Shown here piece by piece: positions 26,181 to 35,049 of a stretch of 64,000 nt of DNA (positions within the stretch are counted from its first letter, which is position 1; every line of letters begins with the position of its first letter). The DNA is from Armatimonadetes bacterium Uphvl-Ar1 (lineage in GTDB: Bacteria > Armatimonadota > Fimbriimonadia > Fimbriimonadales > Fimbriimonadaceae): NCBI GenBank assembly GCA_002162075.1, contig CP021423.1, positions 744,001 to 808,000 of the forward strand. Direction: 5' to 3'. A program made the translations under genes and the position numbers. The notes beneath the pieces were generated by a model. The model had not been told where the DNA came from, searched no databases, and saw nothing but the letters and a program-made list of their open reading frames with translations.

Positions 26181-26737
26181 CTTGGTTCCCAGTCTGATGT
26201 TTGGATGAGATCGAGAAGATGCCACGTTGGGCAGAAGTCGTCGAGAGGGCCGAATTGAGTGTGGTTGAGGCGAACGATGGAGCCATCGGAGTTCTTACGG
26301 AAGGCACTGATTCCGGGCCAGACTCCAGAGTGCTCTTGTCCGTCTTCCGTATAGGTTTTGTAATAGCCCATGTCGCGGGAGAAGCCGCGGTCGGTGTCGT
26401 TCACCAAGGGGTATGTCCAATTGCGGGACTGAGCGAATCGCTGGGCTGTTGTGAGTTCGTCCGGGGTGCAGAGGACAACGGCAGCTTTTGATTCTAAGTG
26501 TTTGAAAATTGAATCAAGGATGTCGGCCCAATGAGTGCAGTAGCTACAGCCCTCACCCATGTTATGGATGATGAAAAGGTAGATTTGCTCTTCGAATAAG
26601 TCGGATAAGGATTTGACTCCGTTCAGAGTTTCAAATTGGTAATACTGGACTTGCTCGGGTGGATTTTGCTGGCGAGCCCCAGCGAGTTGCTGTTTTAGCT
26701 CATAGATTTGAGTTTCGAGTTCTGTGATTAATGACAT
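26177..26737 (-). CDS. DUF899-like thioredoxin-fold protein
   Basis: A 186-residue protein (ATG 26737; an upstream ATG at 26752 is less family-like). The N-terminus has a heptad-type helix (LITELETQIYELKQQLAGA). The centre reads LFIIHNMGEGCSYCTHWADIL, with a Cys-x2-Cys in the place of the thioredoxin active site, followed by VNDTDRGFSRDMGYY, a signature of the DUF899 thioredoxin-like family. Members are usually annotated as predicted dithiol-disulfide proteins; a substrate is not known. Sits downstream of the S41 protease genes on the same strand. Confidence 0.8.
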   Translation of the reverse strand: MSLITELETQIYELKQQLAGARQQNPPEQVQYYQFETLNGVKSLSDLFEEQIYLFIIHNMGEGCSYCTHWADILDSIFKHLESKAAVVLCTPDELTTAQRFAQSRNWTYPLVNDTDRGFSRDMGYYKTYTEDGQEHSGVWPGISAFRKNSDGSIVRLNHTQFGPLDDFCPTWHLLDLIQTSDWEPS

Positions 26738-26770
26738 GGTCACAGAATACACGGTTTGGTATATGGTGCG

Positions 26771-26881
26771 TTATGGAGTTGGGGCAGAGCGAACAAAAAT
26801 TTCGAACAAGAGGAGAATGGCAAACACGATGCAACATGTGAACCAGAGGAACGGGATATGTTTTGAATTCTTCCTGGTCAT
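26771..26881 (-). CDS. Small single-pass membrane protein (36 residues)
   Basis: ATG 26881 to TAA 26771 encodes a 36-residue peptide: a basic start (MTRKNSKH), then a single hydrophobic stretch (IPFLWFTCCIVFAILLLFEIF) and a short polar end. It begins seven bases after the stop of the S41 protease gene on the same strand. The composition is that of a small membrane protein rather than random sequence, but there is no clear ribosome site and no homologue I can name. Coupled translation from the protease gene is possible. Confidence 0.4.
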   Translation of the reverse strand: MTRKNSKHIPFLWFTCCIVFAILLLFEIFVRSAPTP

Positions 26882-26887
26882 GGTTTT

Positions 26888-28171
26888 CTAGTTCATTTGG
26901 TTTTGGCGGATGAATTGAATGGCGCGATCGAGTTGGGGGTCTTTTCCCGGTATCGCTAGTTGGAATTCACCATCACGTGGGATCTCAACCCGGATATCGG
27001 GAGCGAGTCCACCTGAGAGATAGCCACCATCTTCATCGACCCGCCGGCTGATGTCACCCGTTGCGGGGAGAAGGTACTTGGCGATTGTAATTTTTGCGGA
27101 GGCACCTTCGGGGAGAGGGTGTAGCTCTTGGACGGAAGCTTTTCCATAGGTGTGATCACCAATGAGAGTGGCTTTTTTGTAGTCTCGCATGACCCCAGAA
27201 AAGATCTCGCTGGCAGAAGCGGACTCCTCATTGATTAGGATTACGATGGGGTACTTATTGCTGATTGCTCGGCCCGTGAGGGTTTTGAGGGTAACTGAAT
27301 TTGATGGGCTGAGCGGATTACTGCTTGATTGGTCGGTTGCACCGCGAGCGTTGATTGTGACGGCGGGCTTTTCGTCTACGAAGAGGGAAAGCATTTCCAC
27401 GGCGGCGTTAAGGAGTCCCCCGGGATTGCCTCGGAGATCGATAATGAGGCCGGTGGGGTTCATCCGGTCATATTCGAGAACGGCGGTTTCAAATTGGCGG
27501 GGGGTTGGCTCGCTGAATCCGCTGACGTTGATATAGCCAATGTCGTTGGAGACGATTTTCTCTTCAACAGTTGGGATGATCACTTTTTGTCGGATGACAA
27601 TGAGTTCTTTAAGGCCGGTGTGACCTGTCCGAATCAGGCCAAGTTTGACTGGAGTTCCGGCGTCGCCCAAGATTCTTTCGACAATCTGATCAACTTCTTT
27701 GCCAGCGACAGGTTTTTCATCGACTTCAGTAACGATATCACCCACTTGGATTCCGGCGGAGAATGCTGGCCCAGTTTTGAACACGGTTGCAATCTTGGCG
27801 CCGAGGGGGTCTTGTTGGAGTCGAGCGCCGATACCGGAGTAGTTGCCAGATGTTTCGGTGCTGAATCGTTCGTTGACTTTCGGTTCGAGGAAGTTAGTAT
27901 GAGGATCGCCGAGGCTAGCGACGAGGCCAGTCATGGCGGCATACCGGAGTTTTTCTTTCGTTGTGGATTCGCCGTGTTTGGCGAGGATGTTTCGGAAATG
28001 GGTCTCAAATGTTTCGACCGGGGTGGAGGATTCAGCGGTTTCCGGTTGAGTGAGGCGTTGGAAGGCGAGGAGATCGGGAGATTGACCAGCGAGCACGTCA
28101 CGGGCAAAGAATCCGAGGCTGAATAGGAGAAACAAGGTGAATAAGAATGCGATGGGTTTGAGAAGTTTCAT
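26888..28171 (-). CDS. ctpA: Carboxyl-terminal processing protease, S41A (active)
   Basis: A 427-residue membrane-anchored protease: N-terminal hydrophobic anchor (residues 5-25), PDZ domain about 110-195 (YSGIGARL, GIQVGDIVTEVD), then the S41 core with IIDLRGNPGG (245-252), NEESASASEIF with the nucleophile S319, and GDHTYGKASVQE with the general base K344. CTPs trim the C-termini of periplasmic proteins such as penicillin-binding proteins and hydrolases. The start overlaps by four bases with the preceding S41-like gene, which lacks both catalytic residues, so the two are probably made together. Confidence 0.95.
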   Translation of the reverse strand: MKLLKPIAFLFTLFLLFSLGFFARDVLAGQSPDLLAFQRLTQPETAESSTPVETFETHFRNILAKHGESTTKEKLRYAAMTGLVASLGDPHTNFLEPKVNERFSTETSGNYSGIGARLQQDPLGAKIATVFKTGPAFSAGIQVGDIVTEVDEKPVAGKEVDQIVERILGDAGTPVKLGLIRTGHTGLKELIVIRQKVIIPTVEEKIVSNDIGYINVSGFSEPTPRQFETAVLEYDRMNPTGLIIDLRGNPGGLLNAAVEMLSLFVDEKPAVTINARGATDQSSSNPLSPSNSVTLKTLTGRAISNKYPIVILINEESASASEIFSGVMRDYKKATLIGDHTYGKASVQELHPLPEGASAKITIAKYLLPATGDISRRVDEDGGYLSGGLAPDIRVEIPRDGEFQLAIPGKDPQLDRAIQFIRQNQMN

Positions 28172-29445
28172 TTCGATTCCTCCGTATTGGCGGGGTTATT
28201 CTGAGCGATGGCGGGGAGATTCTGTGTATATTTTCCGATGGCGAGGGTGTATCCGGAGCCGTCTGGAAGGGACTGAATTTCTGTCCAAGCGGTTTCACTG
28301 GGGAGTGTTCCTTCAATTTCGACATTGCCATACAAGTTAAGAATTCGTGCAAATGTTGCTGCGGCTCCGGTTGTTGAATTGTCGACTAGGAGTTTCACTT
28401 TAGGTGGTTTTTCTGGGCCGTTGATGAGGGTAATGCGGCGGTTGACTTGACCAGCTGAGTTGGTGACACCGCCATATGTTCCGGCGGGCAAGAATTTTGC
28501 GAGTGATCGTTCCATTTCATCAAAGTTGCCAATTCCCGAATTGCGAAGGTCGAGAGTCATGCCGTCTTCGATCGTGATGGATTGAAGTTCCTGAACGAGA
28601 TTGGTGAAGAATCGAATTGCTATAGTTCCTTCGAGGGTTTTTTCGATGGGTTTGACTTCGGTTTTTTGGCGACCGACATCGAGTTTGATGAGTTTCCCGT
28701 TGCGGAGGAGTTCGAGGGAGATTTCGCCTTCGGTACCTGTAAGGAGGTAGTCGCGGGCTCGGGAAAGGCTGAGGACATTTTCGACTCGCGTTTGGAGATC
28801 ATCGCGGACTTTCTTGAGTTCTTCGGCGGAGGTTTTGCCTTCGGTTACGGCGGTTTGGAGGTCGCGAAGTTTTCGGACATCTTCTCCGGTGACGATGAAT
28901 TTGCCTTGGGCGGCCCGGAGTTCATCTCCTGGTTGGATCCCGGCGGTTTCGGCGGGGCTCCCTGGCATGATGGACGCAATGACGACTTTGGGGAGCAGGA
29001 GAAGGGAGTCGGTGGTTTGGTCACCGGATTGGAGTTTTTTGAGTTCCTTTTGGTCGTATTGGAGATTGAGCTCAACGCCGATTCCGGAATATGCTCCGGC
29101 TTGTGATTGAGTGAAGGCTTTGAATTGGTCGCCGTCGTAGAAGTTGCTTTCGGGATCGAGGAGACTGTTGACCATTCCACGGACAGCTCCCGACGCCATT
29201 TTTTGATCGACCTTGACCGGTTCGACATATTTCTGTCGGAGGAGTTCGGCGACTTCGTAAAAATATTCAGATTCGGTGGTTTCTCCGAATTTATCGGTGG
29301 ATGCGAGTAGTCCAACTCCAACAGGTTTTGCGGTGGCAAGTGATCCCATTTCGGCGCGAGTTCGGGCGATGTATCCGAAACATGCGCTGGCGATAATTGA
29401 CGATACGACAATGATCGCGATGAGGGTGTTTTTGCCTTCTTGCAT
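28168..29445 (-). CDS. Degenerate S41/CTP-like protein (probable pseudoprotease)
   Basis: A 425-residue relative of the neighbouring CTP. It has an N-terminal anchor (TLIAIIVVSSIIASACFGYIA), the N-terminal helices (YFYEVAELLRQKYVEPV, ASGAVRGMVNSLLDPESNFYD), a PDZ domain (YSGIGVELN, GIQPGDELRA) carrying a roughly 50-residue charged helical insert, and the S41 core (LDLRNSG, LLVDN). Where the active copy has NEESASASE this one has DNSTTGAAATF, so Ser is Ala/Gly, and the GKAS lysine segment reads SETAWTE. Both catalytic residues are therefore lost while the fold is kept. This is a likely pseudoenzyme that binds substrates or regulates the active partner. Confidence 0.85.
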   Translation of the reverse strand: MQEGKNTLIAIIVVSSIIASACFGYIARTRAEMGSLATAKPVGVGLLASTDKFGETTESEYFYEVAELLRQKYVEPVKVDQKMASGAVRGMVNSLLDPESNFYDGDQFKAFTQSQAGAYSGIGVELNLQYDQKELKKLQSGDQTTDSLLLLPKVVIASIMPGSPAETAGIQPGDELRAAQGKFIVTGEDVRKLRDLQTAVTEGKTSAEELKKVRDDLQTRVENVLSLSRARDYLLTGTEGEISLELLRNGKLIKLDVGRQKTEVKPIEKTLEGTIAIRFFTNLVQELQSITIEDGMTLDLRNSGIGNFDEMERSLAKFLPAGTYGGVTNSAGQVNRRITLINGPEKPPKVKLLVDNSTTGAAATFARILNLYGNVEIEGTLPSETAWTEIQSLPDGSGYTLAIGKYTQNLPAIAQNNPANTEESK

Positions 29446-29465
29446 AGTGGGATCTTTGGGAAGAA

Positions 29466-29909
29466 TTAGTCTACAAGTTCCGTGCCGAGAAGGTGAACCC
29501 GGTGCAGGTGGCGTTCGCCCAGGTCTGGTTTGGCATTGAGGAACACATTGACTATTTCTTTTGCTTGTTCTATTGTGATGATACGCTCACCGAGGCACAA
29601 GACGTTCGCATGATTGTGCTCTCGGGCCAGTTGGGCAAGTTGTGGAGTGGTGCAGAGAGCCGCGCGAATGTGCGGGTACCGATTTGCTCGGATGCTTACC
29701 CCTATGCCGGATCCACAGATGAGGATGCCGAAATCGTGGGGATGATGGAGGAGATGGTGGGCGACTTCGTCGCTGGCGATGGGGTAGTCGAATCGGTCTT
29801 CTGATTGTGATCCAACTATCTTTGTCGCGATGTCGTGCGTTTGGAGGTAGTCGGAAAGGGCGATTTTGAACTTGTGACCGGCGTGATCTGAACCAAGAAC
29901 GATGGTCAA
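29466..29909 (-). CDS. rpiB: Ribose-5-phosphate isomerase B
   Basis: A 147-residue RpiB/LacAB-type isomerase interconverting ribose 5-phosphate and ribulose 5-phosphate. GSDHAGHKFK at the N-terminus, the catalytic C65 in GILICGSGIGVSI, NRYPHIRAAL, and REHNHANVLCLGER are all family signatures; a His-rich stretch (HHLLHHPHD) precedes the active site. Length is typical. Its start overlaps the stop of the HEAT-repeat gene by four bases, so it is translated downstream of it, although the two functions are unrelated. Confidence 0.95.
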   Translation of the reverse strand: MTIVLGSDHAGHKFKIALSDYLQTHDIATKIVGSQSEDRFDYPIASDEVAHHLLHHPHDFGILICGSGIGVSIRANRYPHIRAALCTTPQLAQLAREHNHANVLCLGERIITIEQAKEIVNVFLNAKPDLGERHLHRVHLLGTELVD

Positions 29910-32473
29910 TTCTCAGCTCCTTTGAGCTTCTGGGCGAGTTCTCGAATGGACTTGTTCGGTGATTCGGCGAGTCGGTTTAGTTCCTCTGAAGGGAGGGCGA
30001 TTGTTTTGGCTTGGGCGAGTTGAAGGAAAGCAAGTTGAACTGGTTCTGATTTTGAACCAACGACGTTAGAAACTTCTCCGAGGACGACGGCTTCGGGGAG
30101 TTGGGAGAATGCCTTGAGAACGAGAGCCTGGATTGTGGGGTCTTTGTCGAGGATCGCGGTTTGATACATCGAGCGGAATTTTTCATCCGGGGTTGCCATT
30201 GTTCGAGAAAGGATTGCGAGTCGGACAAGTCGGCTTTCGTCTTTGATTCCGGTGAGAGCTTCTTTGAGGATAGCGTCATCTTTGGTTGTCAGAAGTTGGG
30301 TGTAGCAAATGGCACGGATATCTTCGCTCGGATCATTCACGGCGAGGAACAGAAGGCGGCGGGCGCTTAGCGGGAATGCGGGGTCGAGTCGGCGGGCGAT
30401 TTCACCTCGGGTATTGGCGATAGGGTCGAAGAGGGAACTCACCAGATACATTTGAGTTGCTTCGGTCTTTTGTAAGCTGAGGAGTCGAGCGGCTTGCACC
30501 CGGGTATGCCAACTGCGAGCGCTGAACAAGAGGTTGCCTTGGTCCAGGTACGTCCCAGGTTCGGATATTGCCATAGCAGCGACGCGGCGGTTAAAGTCAA
30601 ACGGTCCGTATTGAATGGTTTTCAGCAACTCGGCTTGCGCTTCTGGTGTTTTGAGCTGGGCGAGGGCTTTGCAAGCGAAAAAGGCAAGAGCGGAGTTTGC
30701 ATCGCGAGACAGTTCACCGAAAAGTGTCGTTTGGGTGTTCACAGGTTGATCGGCGATCACACCCATGGCCGCGACCGAGTTCATTCGACTGGTGCTCTTG
30801 ACGATTTCTTCGAGTTGGGGATTGGGCAGGTTTGGGTCGAAAATATCAAACGAATGAGCTTCGTCAGCTGTGATAGCTTCCGGTTTGGTATCGACAATTC
30901 GAATGGATTGAAATTCGATTTGGCGAGCTTCTCGAAGGAGGCGCGAAGACGGAATGACGGCGGGCGGAGGGCCGAGGGTGATGCGATAGATCGGTGATTT
31001 TATTGAAGCGAGCGGAATGTGATAAGTTTGAAAATTATTGGGATCAAAGGCGCGTCGGTGCAACGCGGAAGCTGAAAGCTGCTTGGGGCCAGTGATCTGG
31101 ATACTGCCAAGGAATCGATTGTCTTGGCCATAGCAATTCACAGAGATGACTTCTTCGATTGAAGATTTCGCGGTGAATTCCAAGGATTTTGCGGAAGGAC
31201 CGGTGACAGCGGGATTGGCTTTTTGGTTAATGAGTTCGAGCCAGCCCGTGGCTTGGAAACCGAGCTGGGTGTATGTGTTTGGTGTTGGACTGAGGGCGGC
31301 AAATGGTTGAGTGGGTTGGAAATTACCGACTGGTTTGATCATGGGGAGAAGCTCACCGTTTTGAGGAAGGGCCGGATCGTTTTGTGGTGCGGGAGCGGTG
31401 AACTTGAGGAGAGAGCTGAGAGTGGTTCCAGGTTCGACGGAGTAGATGTACCAAATTCGCCCTTTGGTGTCCAATCCTCGCTTGGGATCGCGGAGGGGGA
31501 GTGGGGATCCGGATGTTTCGAAATCTCGAAGGATCGATAATCCGTTGCTGGTTAGGGCAAGGGTGTTGTCTTCCAACATGTATGCGGTCGTATCGATAGG
31601 TAGGTTATGCAGGGGGAAACTTGGATCGAGGGGGGTGACTGGACTCGGGGTGCGTTCAACGGGGTTGGGGTTGCTTGTCCATGATAAATCGACGCTTGGG
31701 ACGACAGATTGGGGGAAAACCGCGGTGCGAATTGCGAGTCGGTTCGTTTGGGGAGCGACGGTCATCTGCCACTTGGTTGCGTGGTAGAGATAGGCGGCGA
31801 GGTCAACGTCGGAACTGTTTGGAGTTACTCGGTGGAGCGGGACGATGCTGATGAGGGATTCATCAAGAGGGCCGTTCCAAATCTCGGCGAGAGGGGCGGT
31901 TGTCAGCGCAAGGATGACGTCAAATGGGCCGTTGTAGCTAGGATTGTCGCCGAGAAACAGAGTGTCATTGACGTTGGGTGCTACGTAAGCGGCGATTTGC
32001 GCAGGGCCTTGAGCGGGATCCGTCAGGAGAAGCAAATCATCGTCTTCTGTGAACGAAATCTCAGGTTCAAACCCTGTTGCTCTTACCAGGGTCTTGTACT
32101 GTTCGATCGCATTTGTGTAGGCTTCTCTTTCTGGCCCCACGAGGATTGTTCGGTCTTGAATGTATTTGCCTTGGAATCGTGCGACCGTTAATGATTCGCT
32201 GTAGAGAAAGAGTTTGATTTTGAGTTTAGGGAGAGGTTTTGTGGCGTTTTCAGCTGCTTGTTTAGTGATTGATTGCCAAAGATCGGGCGCATTGGGATCA
32301 ACGATTTGGGCTCCGAGAGTGCGGTCGTTGACGAGTTGGAAAGACTTACCCTGAATAGTTACAAGATTTTTTGGAGTTTCGAATGGAGGGATCGGCCTGG
32401 GTGCATTTGCGGCGGATTGAAGGGGGGATGAAATCATCCCAAGCAAGAGGGCAGCGCAAGTCAGGCCGATCAT
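29906..32473 (-). CDS. Large exported protein with C-terminal HEAT-like repeats
   Basis: An 855-residue protein with a signal peptide (MIGLTCAALLLGMISSPLQSAANA). The first 500 or so residues are mixed alpha/beta with no family I recognise; the last 250-300 residues repeat helical pairs such as ANSALAFFACKALAQLKTPEAQAELLKTI, SEDIRAICYTQLLTTKDDAILKEAL and DPTIQALVLKAFSQLPEAVVLGEV, in the style of HEAT/PBS-lyase repeats used for protein binding. It is therefore probably a secreted scaffold. It heads a minus-strand run with rpiB and the S41 pair. No enzymatic residues stand out. Confidence 0.7.
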   Translation of the reverse strand: MIGLTCAALLLGMISSPLQSAANAPRPIPPFETPKNLVTIQGKSFQLVNDRTLGAQIVDPNAPDLWQSITKQAAENATKPLPKLKIKLFLYSESLTVARFQGKYIQDRTILVGPEREAYTNAIEQYKTLVRATGFEPEISFTEDDDLLLLTDPAQGPAQIAAYVAPNVNDTLFLGDNPSYNGPFDVILALTTAPLAEIWNGPLDESLISIVPLHRVTPNSSDVDLAAYLYHATKWQMTVAPQTNRLAIRTAVFPQSVVPSVDLSWTSNPNPVERTPSPVTPLDPSFPLHNLPIDTTAYMLEDNTLALTSNGLSILRDFETSGSPLPLRDPKRGLDTKGRIWYIYSVEPGTTLSSLLKFTAPAPQNDPALPQNGELLPMIKPVGNFQPTQPFAALSPTPNTYTQLGFQATGWLELINQKANPAVTGPSAKSLEFTAKSSIEEVISVNCYGQDNRFLGSIQITGPKQLSASALHRRAFDPNNFQTYHIPLASIKSPIYRITLGPPPAVIPSSRLLREARQIEFQSIRIVDTKPEAITADEAHSFDIFDPNLPNPQLEEIVKSTSRMNSVAAMGVIADQPVNTQTTLFGELSRDANSALAFFACKALAQLKTPEAQAELLKTIQYGPFDFNRRVAAMAISEPGTYLDQGNLLFSARSWHTRVQAARLLSLQKTEATQMYLVSSLFDPIANTRGEIARRLDPAFPLSARRLLFLAVNDPSEDIRAICYTQLLTTKDDAILKEALTGIKDESRLVRLAILSRTMATPDEKFRSMYQTAILDKDPTIQALVLKAFSQLPEAVVLGEVSNVVGSKSEPVQLAFLQLAQAKTIALPSEELNRLAESPNKSIRELAQKLKGAEN

Positions 32474-32522
32474 TTCGTTTTAGTATGTCCTTTGGTTCAG
32501 ATTTCGCTCAATCCCTTATGGA

Positions 32523-33359
32523 TCAATCGAAAATCCGGATGTCGTATTCACTAGACGCGTGACCATCGCCCCGAGTGAACTTTAAGCCGTCTTTTTTCCC
32601 CAGTGCATCGAGATCAGCGGGAAATTTTTCGATCATTCCGAGGACAACTTTGCGTGCGTTTTCAGCGTTTTGCTGAAAAACTTCGAGAACGCTGTGGGCA
32701 GTGACCGCCTCGACATCGGCGACTACTCCGCTATCGTAGTCAGTAACTAAGCCAATGTTGACGACGGCCATTCCGAGTTCATGGCAAAGATAACCCTCGG
32801 GATATTGGGTCATGTTGATGATTTGCCAGCCCATTTTTGTGAACCACTCGGACTCGGCTTTCGTGCTGAAACGTGGCCCTTGGATGACGACTACGGTACC
32901 GCCATCGTGAGCTTCGATTCCGTGTTCCCGAATTGTTTCGACGGCGATTTTCCTCAGGGTTTCGTCATACATGAAGGCGGGTGAGACGTGGCTGGTGATG
33001 GGGCCATCGTAGAATGTGTCGGCGCGTCCGTTCGTTCGGTCAACGAATTGATCCGTAACTAGGAATGAGCCTGGGGCAATTTCTTGTTGGAGTGAGCCTA
33101 CGGCACAGGGGCTGATGATGGCCTTGACCCCGAGTTTGTGCATTGCCCAAACGTTGGCCCGGTAATTGATTTTGTGCGGGGGGATTGTGTGCGTTCGACC
33201 ATGGCGGGGAAGAAATGCGACTTTTCGTCCGGCGACGGTTGCAAGCATGATGGCATCGCTGGGAGGGCCATATGGGGTGTCAACTTTGACTTCCGTGACA
33301 TTTTCGAGGAGGCTATAGAATCCCGAGCCTCCAAATACACCAATTTCTGCGACTGACAT
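32523..33359 (-). CDS. mtnP: S-methyl-5'-thioadenosine phosphorylase
   Basis: A 278-residue phosphorylase that splits methylthioadenosine into adenine and methylthioribose 1-phosphate in methionine salvage. ATG 33359 (AAGGAA upstream) gives MSVAEIGVFGGSGFYSL, the family start; the frame opens earlier at 33443 within the upstream gene's end. FLPRHGRTHTIPPHKINYRANVWAM, ISPCAVGSLQ, GTVVVIQGPRFSTKAES and MTQYPEG are intact. Thr-Gln in NMTQYPE favours the methylthioadenosine type over purine nucleoside phosphorylase. Eleven bases separate it from the upstream BtuF-like gene, so they are likely co-transcribed. Confidence 0.94.
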   Translation of the reverse strand: MSVAEIGVFGGSGFYSLLENVTEVKVDTPYGPPSDAIMLATVAGRKVAFLPRHGRTHTIPPHKINYRANVWAMHKLGVKAIISPCAVGSLQQEIAPGSFLVTDQFVDRTNGRADTFYDGPITSHVSPAFMYDETLRKIAVETIREHGIEAHDGGTVVVIQGPRFSTKAESEWFTKMGWQIINMTQYPEGYLCHELGMAVVNIGLVTDYDSGVVADVEAVTAHSVLEVFQQNAENARKVVLGMIEKFPADLDALGKKDGLKFTRGDGHASSEYDIRIFD

Positions 33360-33369
33360 TGTTGTTGGG

Positions 33370-34245
33370 TTAGTTTCCTTTGATTGTTGCGATGCGTCCG
33401 ATTCCGGTTGCGATTCCTTCGAGGAGTTTGTCGACTCGAGCACCGTCGCGGAGGAGGATATCTGGGTCTACGCCTACGATGCGCCCTTTGGCAACGGCGG
33501 GAACAGATTTGAGCGTTGGGTCTTTGATGATTTTTTCACCATCGCCGATCTTGGTGAGAATGATATCGGGATTAAGGGTGATCAGCTTTTCGGCGGTGAT
33601 GGGTTCAAACTTTCCGGTTTCGGGGCCGACGTCGGTTGCTCCGGCTTTGGTGAGGTAGTCACCGAGGAGGGTGTTTTTGCTTTGGATCATGTACCCGGTT
33701 GTTGGATCACCGATGATGACGGCGATTTTTGCGCCTTCGGGCATATTGCCTTTGAGAAGTGAGTATCCGCCGTAGACTCGGTCGAGGTATTCACTTGTAG
33801 AAGTTTCGCTTCCGGCATCAGAAGCAATTTTGATGATAGTGTTAGCATAATCCTCGGCGGTTTTGAGGTTAACGACCATCACGTCTAGCTTTAAATCCTT
33901 GAGCTTTTGGATTGTAGATTCGGGGTAGAGATCAGCTTCAACGATGACTCTTTGAGGATTCAATTGTGTTATGAGTTCAAAGTTGGGGGTTGTACCTTTC
34001 ACAACGACGACGGCTTTATCTGTCGTGATCGGGTAATTGCATGAGTCGGTTTTCCCGATCAGTCCAGGTCCAGAGATCCCGGCTACTGACAAAATTTCGG
34101 TTGTGCTTGGTGAAAGGCTCGCATACTCTCGAACGGGTTCTGACTTTCTAGCCTGACCACCGATAGATTGATCAGATTGTTGACATGCGGTGAGAGCGAG
34201 AAGAATGGGGAATGCGACTAATGCGGGCGAAACTTTCAGCCTCAT
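33370..34245 (-). CDS. BtuF-like ABC-transporter substrate-binding lipoprotein
   Basis: A 291-residue lipoprotein: signal peptide ending LLALTAC, a lipobox. The body follows the BtuF/FepB class III binding-protein plan: SLSPSTTEILSVAG, then TPNFELITQLNPQRVIVE, a long linking helix, GKFEPITAEKLITLNPDIILT and an end helix. Such proteins bind cobalamin, haem or siderophores; SPSTTEIL and the ITLNPDIIL segment favour cobalamin but do not prove it. No permease or ATPase gene is adjacent, so this may be an orphan binding protein. It precedes mtnP by ten bases. Confidence 0.75.
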   Translation of the reverse strand: MRLKVSPALVAFPILLALTACQQSDQSIGGQARKSEPVREYASLSPSTTEILSVAGISGPGLIGKTDSCNYPITTDKAVVVVKGTTPNFELITQLNPQRVIVEADLYPESTIQKLKDLKLDVMVVNLKTAEDYANTIIKIASDAGSETSTSEYLDRVYGGYSLLKGNMPEGAKIAVIIGDPTTGYMIQSKNTLLGDYLTKAGATDVGPETGKFEPITAEKLITLNPDIILTKIGDGEKIIKDPTLKSVPAVAKGRIVGVDPDILLRDGARVDKLLEGIATGIGRIATIKGN

Positions 34246-34309
34246 GGTGATATTCTGGCAGACAACGCAGAGTTGGGTTTAGTTCCCGGTTGTGCACTTT
34301 GGAGATTCG

Positions 34310-35049
34310 ATGGCAAAAATTTCAGTTCAGCTTTACACGTTGCGGAGTTTGATGGAGAAGGATTTTTGGGGAACTTTGACAGGGCTCGGTCAGGCTGGCT
34401 TTAAGAATGTCGAGATGGCGGGTTTGGGTGGTTTCACTGCGGAGGAGGTTCGGGCTGGCCTGGCTGAACGGGGTATGAAGGCTCATTCGATGCACGTTGG
34501 CTTCGAGCGCGTGCGCGATGATATGGATGCGGTTGTCGCCGAGGCTCATACGCTCGGATGCGAGTTTGTTGTTGTTCCATGGATTGACCCGAAAAAATTT
34601 GATCGTCAGTGGATCGGGGTTGCTCAGTCTATGAGTGGGTTGGCGGATCGGTTACGGGTTCATGACCTGTGGTTGGGATATCACAACCATGCATTTGAAT
34701 TTGAACATCAGGACGGTCGGCCGGGTTTTGAAATTTTTTGGGAAAACGCCGGGGAGAATTTGATTGCCGAGCTTGATCTATTTTGGGTTAAGAAGGGGGG
34801 CATGATCCGGTGGACTGGATGAAGAGACTGGCAAAAAGATTGCGATTGGCTCATTACAAGGATATGGATTTGAAAGGGGAATTCACCGAAATTGGAAGCG
34901 GAACCCTGGATTGGCGGTCGATTGTTCCGGAGAGTCGGGAAGTCAAGTTGGATTGGGCGGTGATCGAAAATGATGATCCAAAAGGTGATCCCCTGGCAGC
35001 GGTGATTCAGAGCCGTAACTACTTGCTTGGATTGGGCCTCAAAGACTGA
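34310..35049 (+). CDS. Sugar phosphate isomerase/epimerase (TIM barrel), single frame break
   Basis: An AP-endonuclease-2-type TIM barrel: ISVQLYTLRSLM at the start, LGCEFVVVPWI, LGYHNHAFEF with metal-ligand type His/Glu, and ELDLFWVKKGG. ATG 34310 follows GGAG. At the G6 tract 34795-34800 the frame switches to a short tail ending IRWTG; adding one G restores GGHDPVDWMKRLAKRLRLAHYKDMD, carrying the expected C-terminal HxKD-type metal motif, and gives 246 residues. Homologues isomerise or epimerise sugars such as inosose or hydroxypyruvate; the substrate here is unknown. Its stop overlaps the HAD gene start (TGATG). Confidence 0.88.
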
